Shown here piece by piece: positions 54,453 through 62,679 of a stretch of DNA of 64,000 nucleotides. The stretch covers positions 248,001 to 312,000 of the forward strand of contig NZ_AP025019.1 of assembly GCF_019977735.1 (NCBI RefSeq), read 5' to 3'. This stretch comes from Calothrix sp. PCC 7716 (GTDB lineage: Bacteria; Cyanobacteriota; Cyanobacteriia; Cyanobacteriales; Nostocaceae). The notes below the pieces were generated by a model that saw only the letters and a list, made by a program, of their open reading frames with translations, was not told where the DNA came from and did no database searches. A program made the position numbers and the translations under genes. How positions within the stretch are numbered: position 1 is the first letter of the stretch; every line of letters begins with the position of its first letter.

Positions 54453-54849
54453 TTTTTACTTTGACTTTGCCACATTTTTACTTTGACTTTACCGCATAAG
54501 GTGTTGCAAAGCTTCAAACAGCGTGGTGTATGTCTATGTCAAAAAAGCCTATTTTATTTTGACTTTGCCGCGATTCAATTTTTGAACTTTGAGATTGCCG
54601 CGATTTGAGATTGCCGTATTTATCGACAATAACACCTAAAATAAGTATGAACGGCAAATTTAGGCTATTTCGGCTTCAACACGAGCTATCTAGTTAACCA
54701 AAGTAAAGCATGAAATAGGATATAAGTAGTATTTTGTAAAGTTTGATAAGCTTTAGTTTTTAACTGAAACACGACATATCAAACTTTTATACCATAACTT
54801 TGCCGTTAACTTTTTATACCATCAGCTTGCCGTTTTGGCAAAGTCAAAT
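54453..54849. repeat. Iteron-like repeat array, candidate origin
   Basis: Seven direct copies and one inverted copy of a core ACTTTGCCG-like motif. Copies 1 and 2 (TTTTTACTTTGACTTTGCCA and a near match) are exactly 22 bases apart at 54453 and 54475. Further copies start at 54552, 54579 and 54604; a second subtype with TATACCAT before the core starts at 54784 and 54810. The inverted copy is at 54835-54849. Two more cores occur at 59395 and 59416. Tandem 22-bp repeats in a 500-base gene-free region fit plasmid iterons, but no Rep protein is recognised next to it. Confidence 0.6.
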
Positions 54850-54943
54850 TACAAATCACAGGCACCGCAAAAAAAACATCATACTCCGAACCCAGGCTAA
54901 CGCCTATAACAAGACTGATTAAATCTAGCAAAACATATAGATT

Positions 54944-55831
54944 ATGGTAAAGTACATAGAAAACTGGTTTAGTAACATGGCTAAACTATACACTCCTATA
55001 ATAATTGAAGGAATTAGTTATTGTAGTATAGAAAATGCATATCAGGCAGCAAAGACGCTTAATGTAGAAAAAAGAGCGCACATAGCAGCATTAGAACCAG
55101 GTTATTCTAAAAAGGTTGGTCGTAATCTCAAGCTAAGAGACGACTGGGAAACTATTAAAGTCGCAGTTATGTATATTGCGCTAATGCAAAAATTCGACCA
55201 GCCTGAGTGGAAAGCTGAACTCAAAGCAACTGGTATTGAATATTTAGTTGAGTGGAACAACTGGAAAGATGAGATCTGGGGTATCCATTGCAAAATATCA
55301 CCAAAGGCATTTGCTATACCCAATGGTAAAAGTGGAAATAACTACTTAGGCAGATTATTAATGTTCATCCGTGATAATGAAGCAATTGATACTAGCTCAT
55401 ACTCATTAGATGATACACAGCAGTTACGCACGCTCAACGATATACTGCTAGGTAAACTTGTGGCGCCTGATAACAAGCTATTAAACTCTACTACCCACTA
55501 CGAAACAAGCTTGGTTCCTTCTAAGCGTATGAACGTTGCTGTGTACGGCGATGCAATTAACGCAGTAACACCAGAAATTGTAAATAGAATTGATAACCTT
55601 ATTAATTTAGGCGCCCAAATACATTTATGCAATTCGCCACTAGCTAGCACAATCAAGGATTATTTAGATTCAAAATGCTACTCGCGCATTACTTGGGTAA
55701 ATACGCAAGACCTATCAAACACTCAGTATGGGCTGCTAATTAAGCAGGATTCTGGAATTAATGACTATAACTATCACCCTGCTAGTAAAACTCGAATTGT
55801 GTTGGTCAACAAAGAAACAAAATTGTGCTAG
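54944..55831 (+). CDS. NADAR-domain protein with C-terminal Rossmann-like part
   Basis: 295 residues. Residues ~1-150 match the NADAR domain: ENWFSNM, SIENAYQAAKT, SKKVGRNLKLRDDWETIKVAVMY, MQKFDQPEWKAEL, VEWNNWKDEIWG and GNNYLGRLLMFIR. NADAR enzymes act on ADP-ribose linkages and some reverse ADP-ribosylation of guanine by DarT-like toxins or serve in anti-phage systems. The C-terminal ~100 residues (MNVAVYGDAINAVTPEIVNRIDNLINLGAQIHLCNS) look like a SLOG/Rossmann nucleotide-sensor fold. No DarT-like toxin gene is recognised nearby. The combination suggests a sensor-effector or protective enzyme. Confidence 0.8.
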   Translation: MVKYIENWFSNMAKLYTPIIIEGISYCSIENAYQAAKTLNVEKRAHIAALEPGYSKKVGRNLKLRDDWETIKVAVMYIALMQKFDQPEWKAELKATGIEYLVEWNNWKDEIWGIHCKISPKAFAIPNGKSGNNYLGRLLMFIRDNEAIDTSSYSLDDTQQLRTLNDILLGKLVAPDNKLLNSTTHYETSLVPSKRMNVAVYGDAINAVTPEIVNRIDNLINLGAQIHLCNSPLASTIKDYLDSKCYSRITWVNTQDLSNTQYGLLIKQDSGINDYNYHPASKTRIVLVNKETKLC

Positions 55832-55980
55832 TCGCTCCATTCCAAAATTTTGTTTTTAATAATTCAATCTGTATATATTGACACACACGATATATTGCAG
55901 GGTATTATTAAAAATGAAATAACGTAAACCTAACAAAGAAGCAAATAATACACATTCTTCTGGTTTACTAAAAGGTTAAC

Positions 55981-56013
55981 CTACCCTGAAAGTTTCTCAG
56001 GCAGGCAGGGTAG
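55981..56013 (+). promoter_or_regulatory. Inverted repeat before 56042
   Basis: CTACCCTG / CAGGGTAG arms with an internal alternative stem CCTGA / TCAGG. The two exclusive folds upstream of a gene start are compatible with a simple leader switch, though no known riboswitch class is recognised. Confidence 0.45.
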
Positions 56014-56041
56014 ATACCAATAATTCCCTTGTCAGAAATTA

Positions 56042-56500
56042 ATGATAGGTATGATTTTAGCAGAAAAGCAAAAGGACTTAAAAGCACACAAATTAAAGCT
56101 ATCTATTGAAAAGGAGTGCGAAGCAGAAAATCTTGCTACCCAGCAAATTGATACCAATATATTTACAATCGTTAGCAAATCCCAGAATAAACTGATTGGA
56201 GTTATTGGTTTTAGTGATAAGTGGTGGTGTGTACCTACTTCATCACAAACTGGTATTTCAATCAAAACAAAGAGTTATTCTGAAGCAATTGCTGCTTTGG
56301 TAGCGTTAAATCAGGATGTATGGATTTATAAAGTAACGGTAGATGGAAGCGAATGGAACATCTATCGCGAAGAACATGAGTTTTGCTCTGACGATGAAGC
56401 TATTGCATTTGGGCGCCAGCTTGCAGATAAATGGCTTGAAGCTAAAGAAGTTCGTATAAGAAAGAAGCTTTCACCTGGTAGATGGATAGACATTTTATAG
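56042..56500 (+). CDS. Hypothetical protein
   Basis: 152 residues; ATG 56051 is an alternative start. Helical N-terminus with KECEAENLATQQ, then a beta-rich part (VIGFSDKWWCVPTSSQTG) and a helical C-terminus ending RKKLSPGRWIDIL. No family recognised. Confidence 0.65.
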   Translation: MIGMILAEKQKDLKAHKLKLSIEKECEAENLATQQIDTNIFTIVSKSQNKLIGVIGFSDKWWCVPTSSQTGISIKTKSYSEAIAALVALNQDVWIYKVTVDGSEWNIYREEHEFCSDDEAIAFGRQLADKWLEAKEVRIRKKLSPGRWIDIL

Positions 56501-56567
56501 TTTATCAATACCAACAAGCTTTTAATCGGTACTCAGACAGAATAATCAGTCAATTTTTAAATGTAAA

Positions 56568-56771
56568 ATGAAAACCATTATCTTAATAGGAATTTTAGTT
56601 GCATCTCACACGCTTTTGCTTGTGAAAAATGAAACTAGTCAAATCTTGGCATTAAAAGGGGTTCCAGATATACCTTGGTGCAAAAAAGGACAAGACCCTA
56701 AAAGGGGAGATAAGTGCAGGAATGGTCGTGAAAGCGGTGGACTATATTTACCAGTAGAGGTGGAAGCATGA
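56568..56771 (+). CDS. Small exported Cys-containing peptide
   Basis: 67 residues. A hydrophobic N-terminus (MKTIILIGILVASHTLLL) looks like a signal peptide or anchor. The rest has WCKKGQDPKRGDKCRNG with two Cys 14 apart. It overlaps the start of the GGDEF gene by 4 bases (ATGA), so the two were once translated together. Confidence 0.65.
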   Translation: MKTIILIGILVASHTLLLVKNETSQILALKGVPDIPWCKKGQDPKRGDKCRNGRESGGLYLPVEVEA

Positions 56772-57256
56772 CCGAATTAATAGCTATTTTGCTTCAAAGA
56801 ATCAGCGAGTTAGAAAAAATGGCAATGCACGATTCACTTACTGGTTCTCTTAATGGTCACGCACTCAACCAAATTTTAATTCATCCTCGCCAGATAAGCG
56901 TAATAGCTGTAGATATTAAAGGGTTGTAGCAATTCAATCTAGACAATAGCTATGAGGATGGTAATGAACTAATCATCAAAGTTGCATCTTGGTTGAAGAA
57001 AGTTATCCGTGATAAAGATAGTGTTTTTCGGATAGGAGGTGACGAATTCCTAGTTTTACTCAAAGATTGTAATTTGTCGGATGCGCTCATAATTAAGCAG
57101 CGTATCGAATCATTAGGCGTAGAATTATACATTGGTATTGCTTCCGGATATGACCTTAAAGAAATAATAGCTGAAGCTAATAAAAAACGAGATGATGTTA
57201 AACGATTAACATCAAAGCGTTATGTTCAAATCAAATTAATTCAAGAAATCAACTAA
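56768..57256 (+). pseudogene. GGDEF-domain gene interrupted by an in-frame TAG
   Basis: The frame starting at ATG 56768 encodes MAMHDSLTGSLNGHALNQIL (GGDEF start) and VIAVDIKGL, then meets TAG at 56927-56929, and continues in the same frame with EDGNELIIKVASWL, the signature FRIGGDEFLVLL and a typical C-terminal end (LYIGIASGYDLKEIIAEANK). If read through it is about 163 residues, one GGDEF domain with no sensor part. The D-hairpin residues are partly altered. The rest is undamaged, so the stop is recent, or it is suppressed, or a sequencing error. Diguanylate cyclases make c-di-GMP; activity here is doubtful. Confidence 0.8.
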
Positions 57257-57258
57257 CC

Positions 57259-57555
57259 ATGACACAACAAATACCAAGATATATCGAAGGCATCAATCCA
57301 GGGTTTGAAGAATTGGATATTTCAAAAACTTCGGTGCCTGATACACCAGAACAAGAACAGCTTCGTAAGTCGCTAACAATCAAAATCTATGCCGAGTATG
57401 ACAGACTTAGATTGGACCTGCCTGACCAAGAGTATCTTCAAGACCAACATAAGGTGCAGAACTTAGAAGAGGCGCCACTTGCTCCATTAAAACTGTATTT
57501 GTGTTGGCTAGAAAGTCTGATAAGAAAGAATTTAGAGGAAGAATCTCCAGACTAA
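57259..57555 (+). CDS. Hypothetical acidic protein
   Basis: 98 residues, 2 bases after the GGDEF frame ends, acidic and helical, with a Pro-rich start. No family recognised. It may have been the third gene of the peptide-GGDEF operon. A terminator follows at 57580. Confidence 0.65.
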   Translation: MTQQIPRYIEGINPGFEELDISKTSVPDTPEQEQLRKSLTIKIYAEYDRLRLDLPDQEYLQDQHKVQNLEEAPLAPLKLYLCWLESLIRKNLEEESPD

Positions 57556-57579
57556 AGCTTTCCTTAGCATCTTTAATTA

Positions 57580-57613
57580 CCCTAAGTACCTACTTGGGGT
57601 AGTTTTCATTTTT
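57580..57613 (+). terminator. Intrinsic terminator
   Basis: ACCCTAAGTA / TACTTGGGGT stem (one T-G wobble, very short loop) followed by AGTTTTCATTTTT. It closes the GGDEF operon. Confidence 0.8.
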
Positions 57614-57646
57614 AATAGTATGTATGCCCTTCATTAAAGCAAATAC

Positions 57647-58147
57647 ATGAATAAAAACGCGATAAACGCCACTAAAATAACGCTGTGGTATCTAGATAAT
57701 AATACAATTATTTTACAGATATCAAGTCGAATACCTAATTTCATAGAGCAAATATTAAACGGAAAGTATTACCTAAAGAAAAATAGTAAACCTGGAAGCA
57801 CAATAATCAAATTCAACTCTTACAATCATGAAGGAGTTGAAGCACTATTTAATTGGTTCGCAAAGCAGGAAATAAAATGGAAGTGTATGGTACCAACAAG
57901 CATCTTTAATAGTAAGAAATACAATAAACGCAACGTAGCACATCTAAAATTTGGATTAAATGCTGTACTTGAATACGCTAAAGTTCCAAAATTTGATGCT
58001 GCCGTGCAAGGGGGTAAGTGTAGCCATAAATTCTTATTTCCCCCCGTATGGACTGCCGAACCAAGAAGTGTCGCTAATATTCAGGCTCCAAAACCTGGTG
58101 ATGCTGTAATATCTCCAAATTGCGGCGCCTCTAAGTTAGCATTATAG
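57647..58147 (+). CDS. Hypothetical protein
   Basis: 166 residues. N-terminal beta-rich part (TLWYLDNNTIILQIS), helical middle with a Trp-rich segment (NWFAKQEIKWKCM), and a C-terminus with PKPGDAVISPNCGAS. No family recognised. Confidence 0.65.
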   Translation: MNKNAINATKITLWYLDNNTIILQISSRIPNFIEQILNGKYYLKKNSKPGSTIIKFNSYNHEGVEALFNWFAKQEIKWKCMVPTSIFNSKKYNKRNVAHLKFGLNAVLEYAKVPKFDAAVQGGKCSHKFLFPPVWTAEPRSVANIQAPKPGDAVISPNCGASKLAL

Positions 58148-58421
58148 TCTTTCCCACATTCACACCAGCCAACCCAGAAACTGCAAAATTTTGCAAAAAA
58201 TACTGCTTCATTTGGTGTGGCTCTTGGGCACCACTTCAAACATATAAATCTAATAGGTAATAGTATTGATTCTAAAAATAGCAAAATTTATAGCACAGTA
58301 GTTAAACATGTGAGCATAATAAACATGTGGGATACTACAATTATTACGACTATACGTTGATTACTAATAAGGCGCATATATTAATCAGTTTAAATTAATT
58401 TCAATCTACTACCACACTAAC
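58148..58421. other. Gene-free stretch with direct repeats
   Basis: About 270 bases with the third dispersed hairpin-repeat copy (58214-58236) and a direct repeat AAACATGTG near 58305 and 58322 that could be an operator. No gene is supported. Confidence 0.5.
58214..58236 (+). repeat. Dispersed hairpin repeat, copy 3
   Basis: Reads GGTGTGGCTCTTGGGCACCA, closely matching copy 4 at 63324 and copy 1 at 23029. The stem is imperfect here (GTGG pairs with CCAC). Confidence 0.6.
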
Positions 58422-59054
58422 ATGGATAATCCAATAGATTTTCAATTTCTTGATGAAGAATTTGCCACTGCTTTTAATAAAGTATATCTCATCATCCGTA
58501 CACATCCTGTGACTGCAACACTGTATGTCGCTGGAACTACAAATTACAAAGAAAAAGCAATATCTATTTTAGAGTCAAGCAACCTTGGTAGCGATGCTTA
58601 TGTTTTTAGCTTACGGATAATGCAGTTTGGAAAATTGTGGAATGAAGATAGTAGCATATCCCAACAGCAGGATTGGCAAATTCATCAAGAATATAGAAAA
58701 GCAAGCATAGACATGACGGTTGATGGAGAAATAATACCCTGTGACTGCTCTTATCCTTTATTTTCTGCTCTTGGCACTTGCCTTAATACTGAAAACGAAG
58801 CGATTGAGTACTGGTACTATGTCACGTGCTTAGAAGAAGACAATGGGCGCCAAGTTGAAACATGCCCAAACTGCGGTAAAACACTACATGATGAAAATGA
58901 TGAAGATAATGAAGATGATGAGGAGAAAAGTCAGCCGATTGCTTGCGTGGGATGTAAAAATTATCACGGTGAAAGTTATAACGGCGTAGACTTGATATGC
59001 GCGATACACCCAAGCGGCTACAACATAAGTAGCAATTGCCCCGACTGGAGATGA
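58422..59054 (+). CDS. Zinc-motif hypothetical protein
   Basis: 210 residues. The first ~145 residues are unrecognised. Then CPNCGKTLHDE with an acidic linker, and a C-terminal Cys/His cluster (CVGCKNYHG...LICAIHP...NCPDWR) of a kind common in cyanobacterial proteins and likely to bind zinc. It is not a known enzyme. A strong terminator follows. Confidence 0.75.
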   Translation: MDNPIDFQFLDEEFATAFNKVYLIIRTHPVTATLYVAGTTNYKEKAISILESSNLGSDAYVFSLRIMQFGKLWNEDSSISQQQDWQIHQEYRKASIDMTVDGEIIPCDCSYPLFSALGTCLNTENEAIEYWYYVTCLEEDNGRQVETCPNCGKTLHDENDEDNEDDEEKSQPIACVGCKNYHGESYNGVDLICAIHPSGYNISSNCPDWR

Positions 59055-59113
59055 AACAACTACCTGTCATAACTAATAGTTTTGCCCAACAACCCGCTCA
59101 CTCCTAAATATTG

Positions 59114-59157
59114 AAACTCCTGAAAGCTACTGTACTACTTCAGGGGTTTTATTTTTT
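59114..59157 (+). terminator. Intrinsic terminator
   Basis: AAACTCCTGAA / TTCAGGGGTTT 11-bp stem (one wobble) followed by TATTTTTTAA. It ends the zinc-motif gene. Confidence 0.85.
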
Positions 59158-59394
59158 AAGGTATCTCACCTGAAATTACCTCATTCCCATGCCCCGTAAG
59201 CACTTGAAGAGATAGCGAAGCGATTGGACACTTCAAACGAAATTCAACGAAGTTCAAATGAAGGAATTGGCTACTTCAAATGAAGTGGCGATTTGATTCG
59301 CTAAGGAAGCGCGCACGAAACCGCCAGCCAAGAATACCTTATTTTTAATGGAGCAAGCTTTCAATAGTTTTATCTCAAAATTTTTCAGGCATGG

Positions 59395-59433
59395 TTTTGC
59401 CGTTTCATTTTTCAGTTTAGACTTTGCCGTTGC
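59395..59433 (+). repeat. Two further iteron-like motif cores
   Basis: GGTTTTGCCGTTTC and TTTAGACTTTGCCGTTGC repeat the core of the 54453 array, in the same orientation, 5 kb away. Confidence 0.55.
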
Positions 59434-59520
59434 GGTAAAAACAAACTTTAAATTACATTCAATATCAAGACTTGAGTATACACATATACATTTGAATAAT
59501 TCATAATTTATAAATAACTC

Positions 59521-60378
59521 ATGACATATAACCAAATGACTATTTACATGCCTACTGTAACTGAAGTAGGTACTAAGTACATCCAAGGCGTTAATCGAGA
59601 AACATATATTGAGAACCCCAACAATAAATACTGGTACATGCTAGAAAAAGTCTATGCGTCGGGTGAAAGTCGCGAGTGTAGAATCAGGGAAATTAACTAC
59701 GATTATACGGCGCCAATTAATAGAAACATTATTGAATATAGAAGTTTTCAGGATTTCTTTGATGAGAATGAACACACACGGCGCCTATCACCCATAATGC
59801 ACGCGCCAACCTACTTAACCATAAAAGGCGCAAGTTCCCATACCCTTTTCTACGCTTGGAAAACTCCATTGGGTGAGTACAAAAGATTTAGCTCAATAAA
59901 ATCTCACGTCAACATGATTAATCCAGGTAGTATAATTGATTACTCAACAATTGTGCCTGTAATAGTACTACCAAATGGTCAAATTTTTGAACTTAGTTCA
60001 AAATCTAGACCAAATATATCAATTGGCTTCCAGCAAGCCAGTAGCGGTTACGATAGCGACATACTAATATGGAACCTCAACTTAGCAAAAAATGCGCTAT
60101 TATCAAACTCCCCTGACGATGCGGTATTTCTGTATAGGCATATTGCAGCATTTTCCATTCAACTATTTGATAAGCTTGTTCCTGAATTATTTCAGGCTGT
60201 ATTTGACGTGATTTCAGAAAACGAAACCAATTATTTTCGTATACACAAAATTGATGTAGAGGAATCTCAAATTGATGAGCAAATACATGACATGCATAAA
60301 CAACATATTAAATGTGGTGGTTGGTGGCACCTAGAAACCAATTCAAACGGTAGGTTGATGCCATGTTTCTTACTATGA
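59521..60378 (+). CDS. Hypothetical protein with C-terminal CxGWW motif
   Basis: 285 residues, alpha/beta with an aromatic-rich N-terminal half. It ends in KQHIKCGGWWHLETNSNGRLMPCF, and the last ~25 residues are matched by a separate small gene at 60518. Two Cys and the Trp pair suggest a small folded tail, perhaps metal-binding or protein-protein. No known family. A perfect terminator follows at 60421. Confidence 0.7.
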   Translation: MTYNQMTIYMPTVTEVGTKYIQGVNRETYIENPNNKYWYMLEKVYASGESRECRIREINYDYTAPINRNIIEYRSFQDFFDENEHTRRLSPIMHAPTYLTIKGASSHTLFYAWKTPLGEYKRFSSIKSHVNMINPGSIIDYSTIVPVIVLPNGQIFELSSKSRPNISIGFQQASSGYDSDILIWNLNLAKNALLSNSPDDAVFLYRHIAAFSIQLFDKLVPELFQAVFDVISENETNYFRIHKIDVEESQIDEQIHDMHKQHIKCGGWWHLETNSNGRLMPCFLL

Positions 60379-60420
60379 GAAGCTTAGAGGATAACCATCT
60401 GTTAAACAAATATTGATGCT

Positions 60421-60455
60421 ATTAATACTACTTAATTGGTAGTATTAATTTTTTA
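60421..60455 (+). terminator. Intrinsic terminator
   Basis: ATTAATACTAC / GTAGTATTAAT perfect 11-bp stem with a 7-base loop, followed by TTTTTATTAAT. Confidence 0.9.
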
Positions 60456-60517
60456 TTAATAATCAATGATTCGTGATGTTTCATTGAAATACTTCTCTAA
60501 ACTAAAATACAGGCACA

Positions 60518-60676
60518 ATGCTTATAGATTCAATAAATGGTAAAAATAAAATCAAAATTGACTCATCAGATATCGATAAGTTAAAAATTCAACACAAAGC
60601 ATGTAATGGGTGGTGGAATTGGGAATTTAATAAGGCAAATCGACTACTGCCATGTTTTATACCAGCGCAAACTTGA
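60518..60676 (+). CDS. 52-residue protein sharing the CxGWW tail of the upstream gene
   Basis: ATG 60518 to TGA 60676. Its C-terminal half, QHKACNGWWNWEFNKANRLLPCF, aligns without gaps with QHIKCGGWWHLETNSNGRLMPCF of the preceding protein: Gln-His, Cys, Gly-Trp-Trp, Glu, Asn, Arg-Leu, Pro-Cys-Phe are all kept. The N-terminal half is Lys/Asp-rich and unrelated. This shared motif makes the small gene credible although it is very short. Function unknown. Confidence 0.65.
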   Translation: MLIDSINGKNKIKIDSSDIDKLKIQHKACNGWWNWEFNKANRLLPCFIPAQT

Positions 60677-60782
60677 CGCATCACGGTTTCCGTGGGCGGC
60701 AAAGTTTGTAAGACAACGTGTTAACATTATTAGTGTAAACAGGTAAAATAGCTTACACTGCATACAGTCAAATTCACATATT

Positions 60783-60807
60783 ATGGCTACTTAATTTTAG
60801 TAGCCAT
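60783..60807 (+). terminator. Hairpin upstream of methyltransferase gene
   Basis: ATGGCTACT / AGTAGCCAT perfect 9-bp stem with a 7-base loop. A second inverted repeat AGTGTAA / TTACACT lies at 60732-60759. No strong T-run; either may be terminators of the small gene or operators for the next one. Confidence 0.5.
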
Positions 60808-60890
60808 TACTCCTTATCAGGGTAATAAAACAGCCATGAATATCCAAACAGATAATGGCTTTGTAACGGAAATAATAAACATTTAACACG

Positions 60891-61798
60891 ATGAATATCG
60901 ATTCTTTACAAATCCTCGACCTATTTGCTGGTTGTGGTGGAATGTCGCTTGGCTTTACAAACGCTAAATTCAATATCATTGGTGCCGTTGATAAATGGCA
61001 GCCAGCAATAAATATTTACCGCAAAAACTTTGCACACCCTATTTATGACCTTGATATTGGGGATAAAGCAAACTGGGAATTTCTTAAACAAACGGGATGC
61101 AATGCTATTATTGCGAGTCCTCCCTGTCAAGATTTCAGTGCTGCTGGCGCCCGTAATGAAGATGATGGTTGCGGAGATTTAAGCATAAAGTTTGCCGAGT
61201 TAATTGAATACATTAAACCATCAATATTCGTGATGGAAAATGTTGAAAGATATCAAAAAAGTAAAAAGTATAAACAAGTTATTGAAATATTCAAAAACAA
61301 CAAATATGAGCTAACTGAAAAAGTATTTAATGCTGCATATTACGCTGTTCCGCAGAACCGAATGCGTTACATCTGTGTGGGAATGCTGGTCGGCGCCGAC
61401 CACGAGTTGTTACCCTACTTAAATACTGGACTATCATCCAAACCAATGACAGTGCGCGATTACTTTGGGATAGTCTAAACATCGAACATTACTATAGACA
61501 CGCGCGCAGTTACGAGCGAAGGGCGGTGTTTAGTATAGATGAACCATCGCCAACAATTCGAGGAACGAATCGTCCCATATCAAGGAATTACAAAGGGCAC
61601 CCAGGTGATTCGACGCCTATTACTTCAAAGCTACGACCATTGACTACGCTTGAACGTGCGGCAATTCAGACATTTCCACTCCTCTTTGATTTCAGTGGTG
61701 AATGCATGACTGACTTGGAAACAATGATTGGTAACGCTGTACCCGTCAAGTTGTCCGAGTTTGTTGCCAACGCTTTAAATTCTTATCTCCACAAATAA
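60891..61798 (+). pseudogene. Frameshifted cytosine-C5 DNA methyltransferase
   Basis: The first frame (ATG 60891 to TAA 61478) holds motif I ILDLFAGCGGMSLGF, motif IV SPPCQDFSAAG with the catalytic Cys, motif VI MENVERY and motif VIII VPQNRMRYI. The second frame (to 61798) continues with NIEHYYRHARSYERRAVFSI, DEPSPTIRGTNRP (motif near IX) and IGNAVPVKLSEF (motif X). One extra G in the run GGG at 61467-61469 would join them into one intact ~302-residue enzyme. So this is a single-base deletion, or a sequencing error in a G-run. The upstream frame alone lacks motif X. Confidence 0.88.
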
Positions 61799-61800
61799 AT

Positions 61801-62679
61801 ATGTTATTCTACCCCGGCTGGAACATGCCAAATTGCGGTAAATCGGGCACACGCGGCTTTGTTCGTGTGTGTATTTCTTATAATAGACTAGAACATCGCA
61901 AATCTCCATTCCCAGTCAGGGATTGGTTACTCGACTGCGGATTCACACGATTATTAATGGGCAAACCATACCCCTCAACAAAGAAATATGCAAATGCCAT
62001 ATATAAGTGGGCATTGAATAGCTCTTTTGTGGGTGGTTCTCTCGTCGGCGCCTCGACCCAGGACTACCCATGCTTCGATGAAGTACTTGGTCATACTAAA
62101 CTTGATGTCCCTACACATCAAAAGCTAACAATACATAGATACCATCAAATCAAAAAGCACCTGAAAGACATCCATATTGAATCGACGGTGGAACTACATG
62201 CGAGTTTCATGGATTACGCTAACGAGGAATGTGATTATGAACTTGATGATATCTATGACCAAGTTTATGAGGAATTAGATGAACGCGACCTACCGTATGT
62301 AATACCCATACTACAAGGTAAAACAGTATTGGACTATCTAAGTCATCTTGCTCAATATGGCGATGCTGTTGCACAAAATGCGTGGGTGGGAGTTGGGGGG
62401 TTAAAGAGGCGCCCAAACAGTGAAGTGTCTTCAATACTGACTTCAATCAAAATGCAGCGACCAGATATAAAAATACATGGTTACGGGTTATCAAAAAAGC
62501 AGCTTAGTAGCAACGGAATCATCGGATTGCTTTTTAGTGCTGACTCAGCAAGTGGACAGCTAAGTGGTAGCAAAGGCAGCAAATATCAGAATAGTCGCGA
62601 CCCGACATTCTCAATAGCATATGCACAAAATATTGACAAATTGACAATTCAAACAAATATTTTCAACGTTTGTTGTTAA
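61801..62679 (+). CDS. DpdA-like deazaguanine DNA/tRNA transglycosylase
   Basis: 292 residues, starting 2 bases after the methyltransferase stop. The family pattern of TGT-fold DpdA proteins is visible: ISYNRLEHRKSPFPV (25-39), LLDCGFTRLL (43-52), GASTQDYPC (83-91; D88 aligns with a catalytic Asp), THQKLTIHRY (105-114), VIPILQGKTVLDYLSHL (167-183), WVGVGGLKRR (195-204), HGYGL (226-230) and FSADSASG (245-252; second catalytic Asp). DpdA swaps guanine for 7-deazaguanine derivatives in DNA; relatives act on tRNA. No preQ0-pathway genes (QueC/D/E, FolE) are in the window. The zinc site is not clear. Confidence 0.8.
   Translation: MLFYPGWNMPNCGKSGTRGFVRVCISYNRLEHRKSPFPVRDWLLDCGFTRLLMGKPYPSTKKYANAIYKWALNSSFVGGSLVGASTQDYPCFDEVLGHTKLDVPTHQKLTIHRYHQIKKHLKDIHIESTVELHASFMDYANEECDYELDDIYDQVYEELDERDLPYVIPILQGKTVLDYLSHLAQYGDAVAQNAWVGVGGLKRRPNSEVSSILTSIKMQRPDIKIHGYGLSKKQLSSNGIIGLLFSADSASGQLSGSKGSKYQNSRDPTFSIAYAQNIDKLTIQTNIFNVCC

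Larger units (their letters stand above)
59055..59520. other. Gene-free region with terminator and two iteron-like cores
   Basis: 466 bases. It holds the terminator at 59114, a stretch with repeated TTCAAATGAAG-like units (59230-59285), and two TTTGCCG cores (59395 and 59416) like those of the array at 54453. An open frame on the minus strand here has no domain and is not supported. Confidence 0.5.

Noticed and set aside
54453-54849. CRISPR array
   Set aside because: The repeats are short, diverged, unevenly spaced and have no spacer-like regular units; no cas genes are present.
54453-59433. The two repeat clusters as ends of a Tn7-like transposon
   Set aside because: The clusters are in direct, not inverted, orientation and no transposase gene lies between them.
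59254-59586. 110-codon frame on the minus strand
   Set aside because: It covers the repeat cores and the start of the plus-strand gene and shows no recognisable domain.
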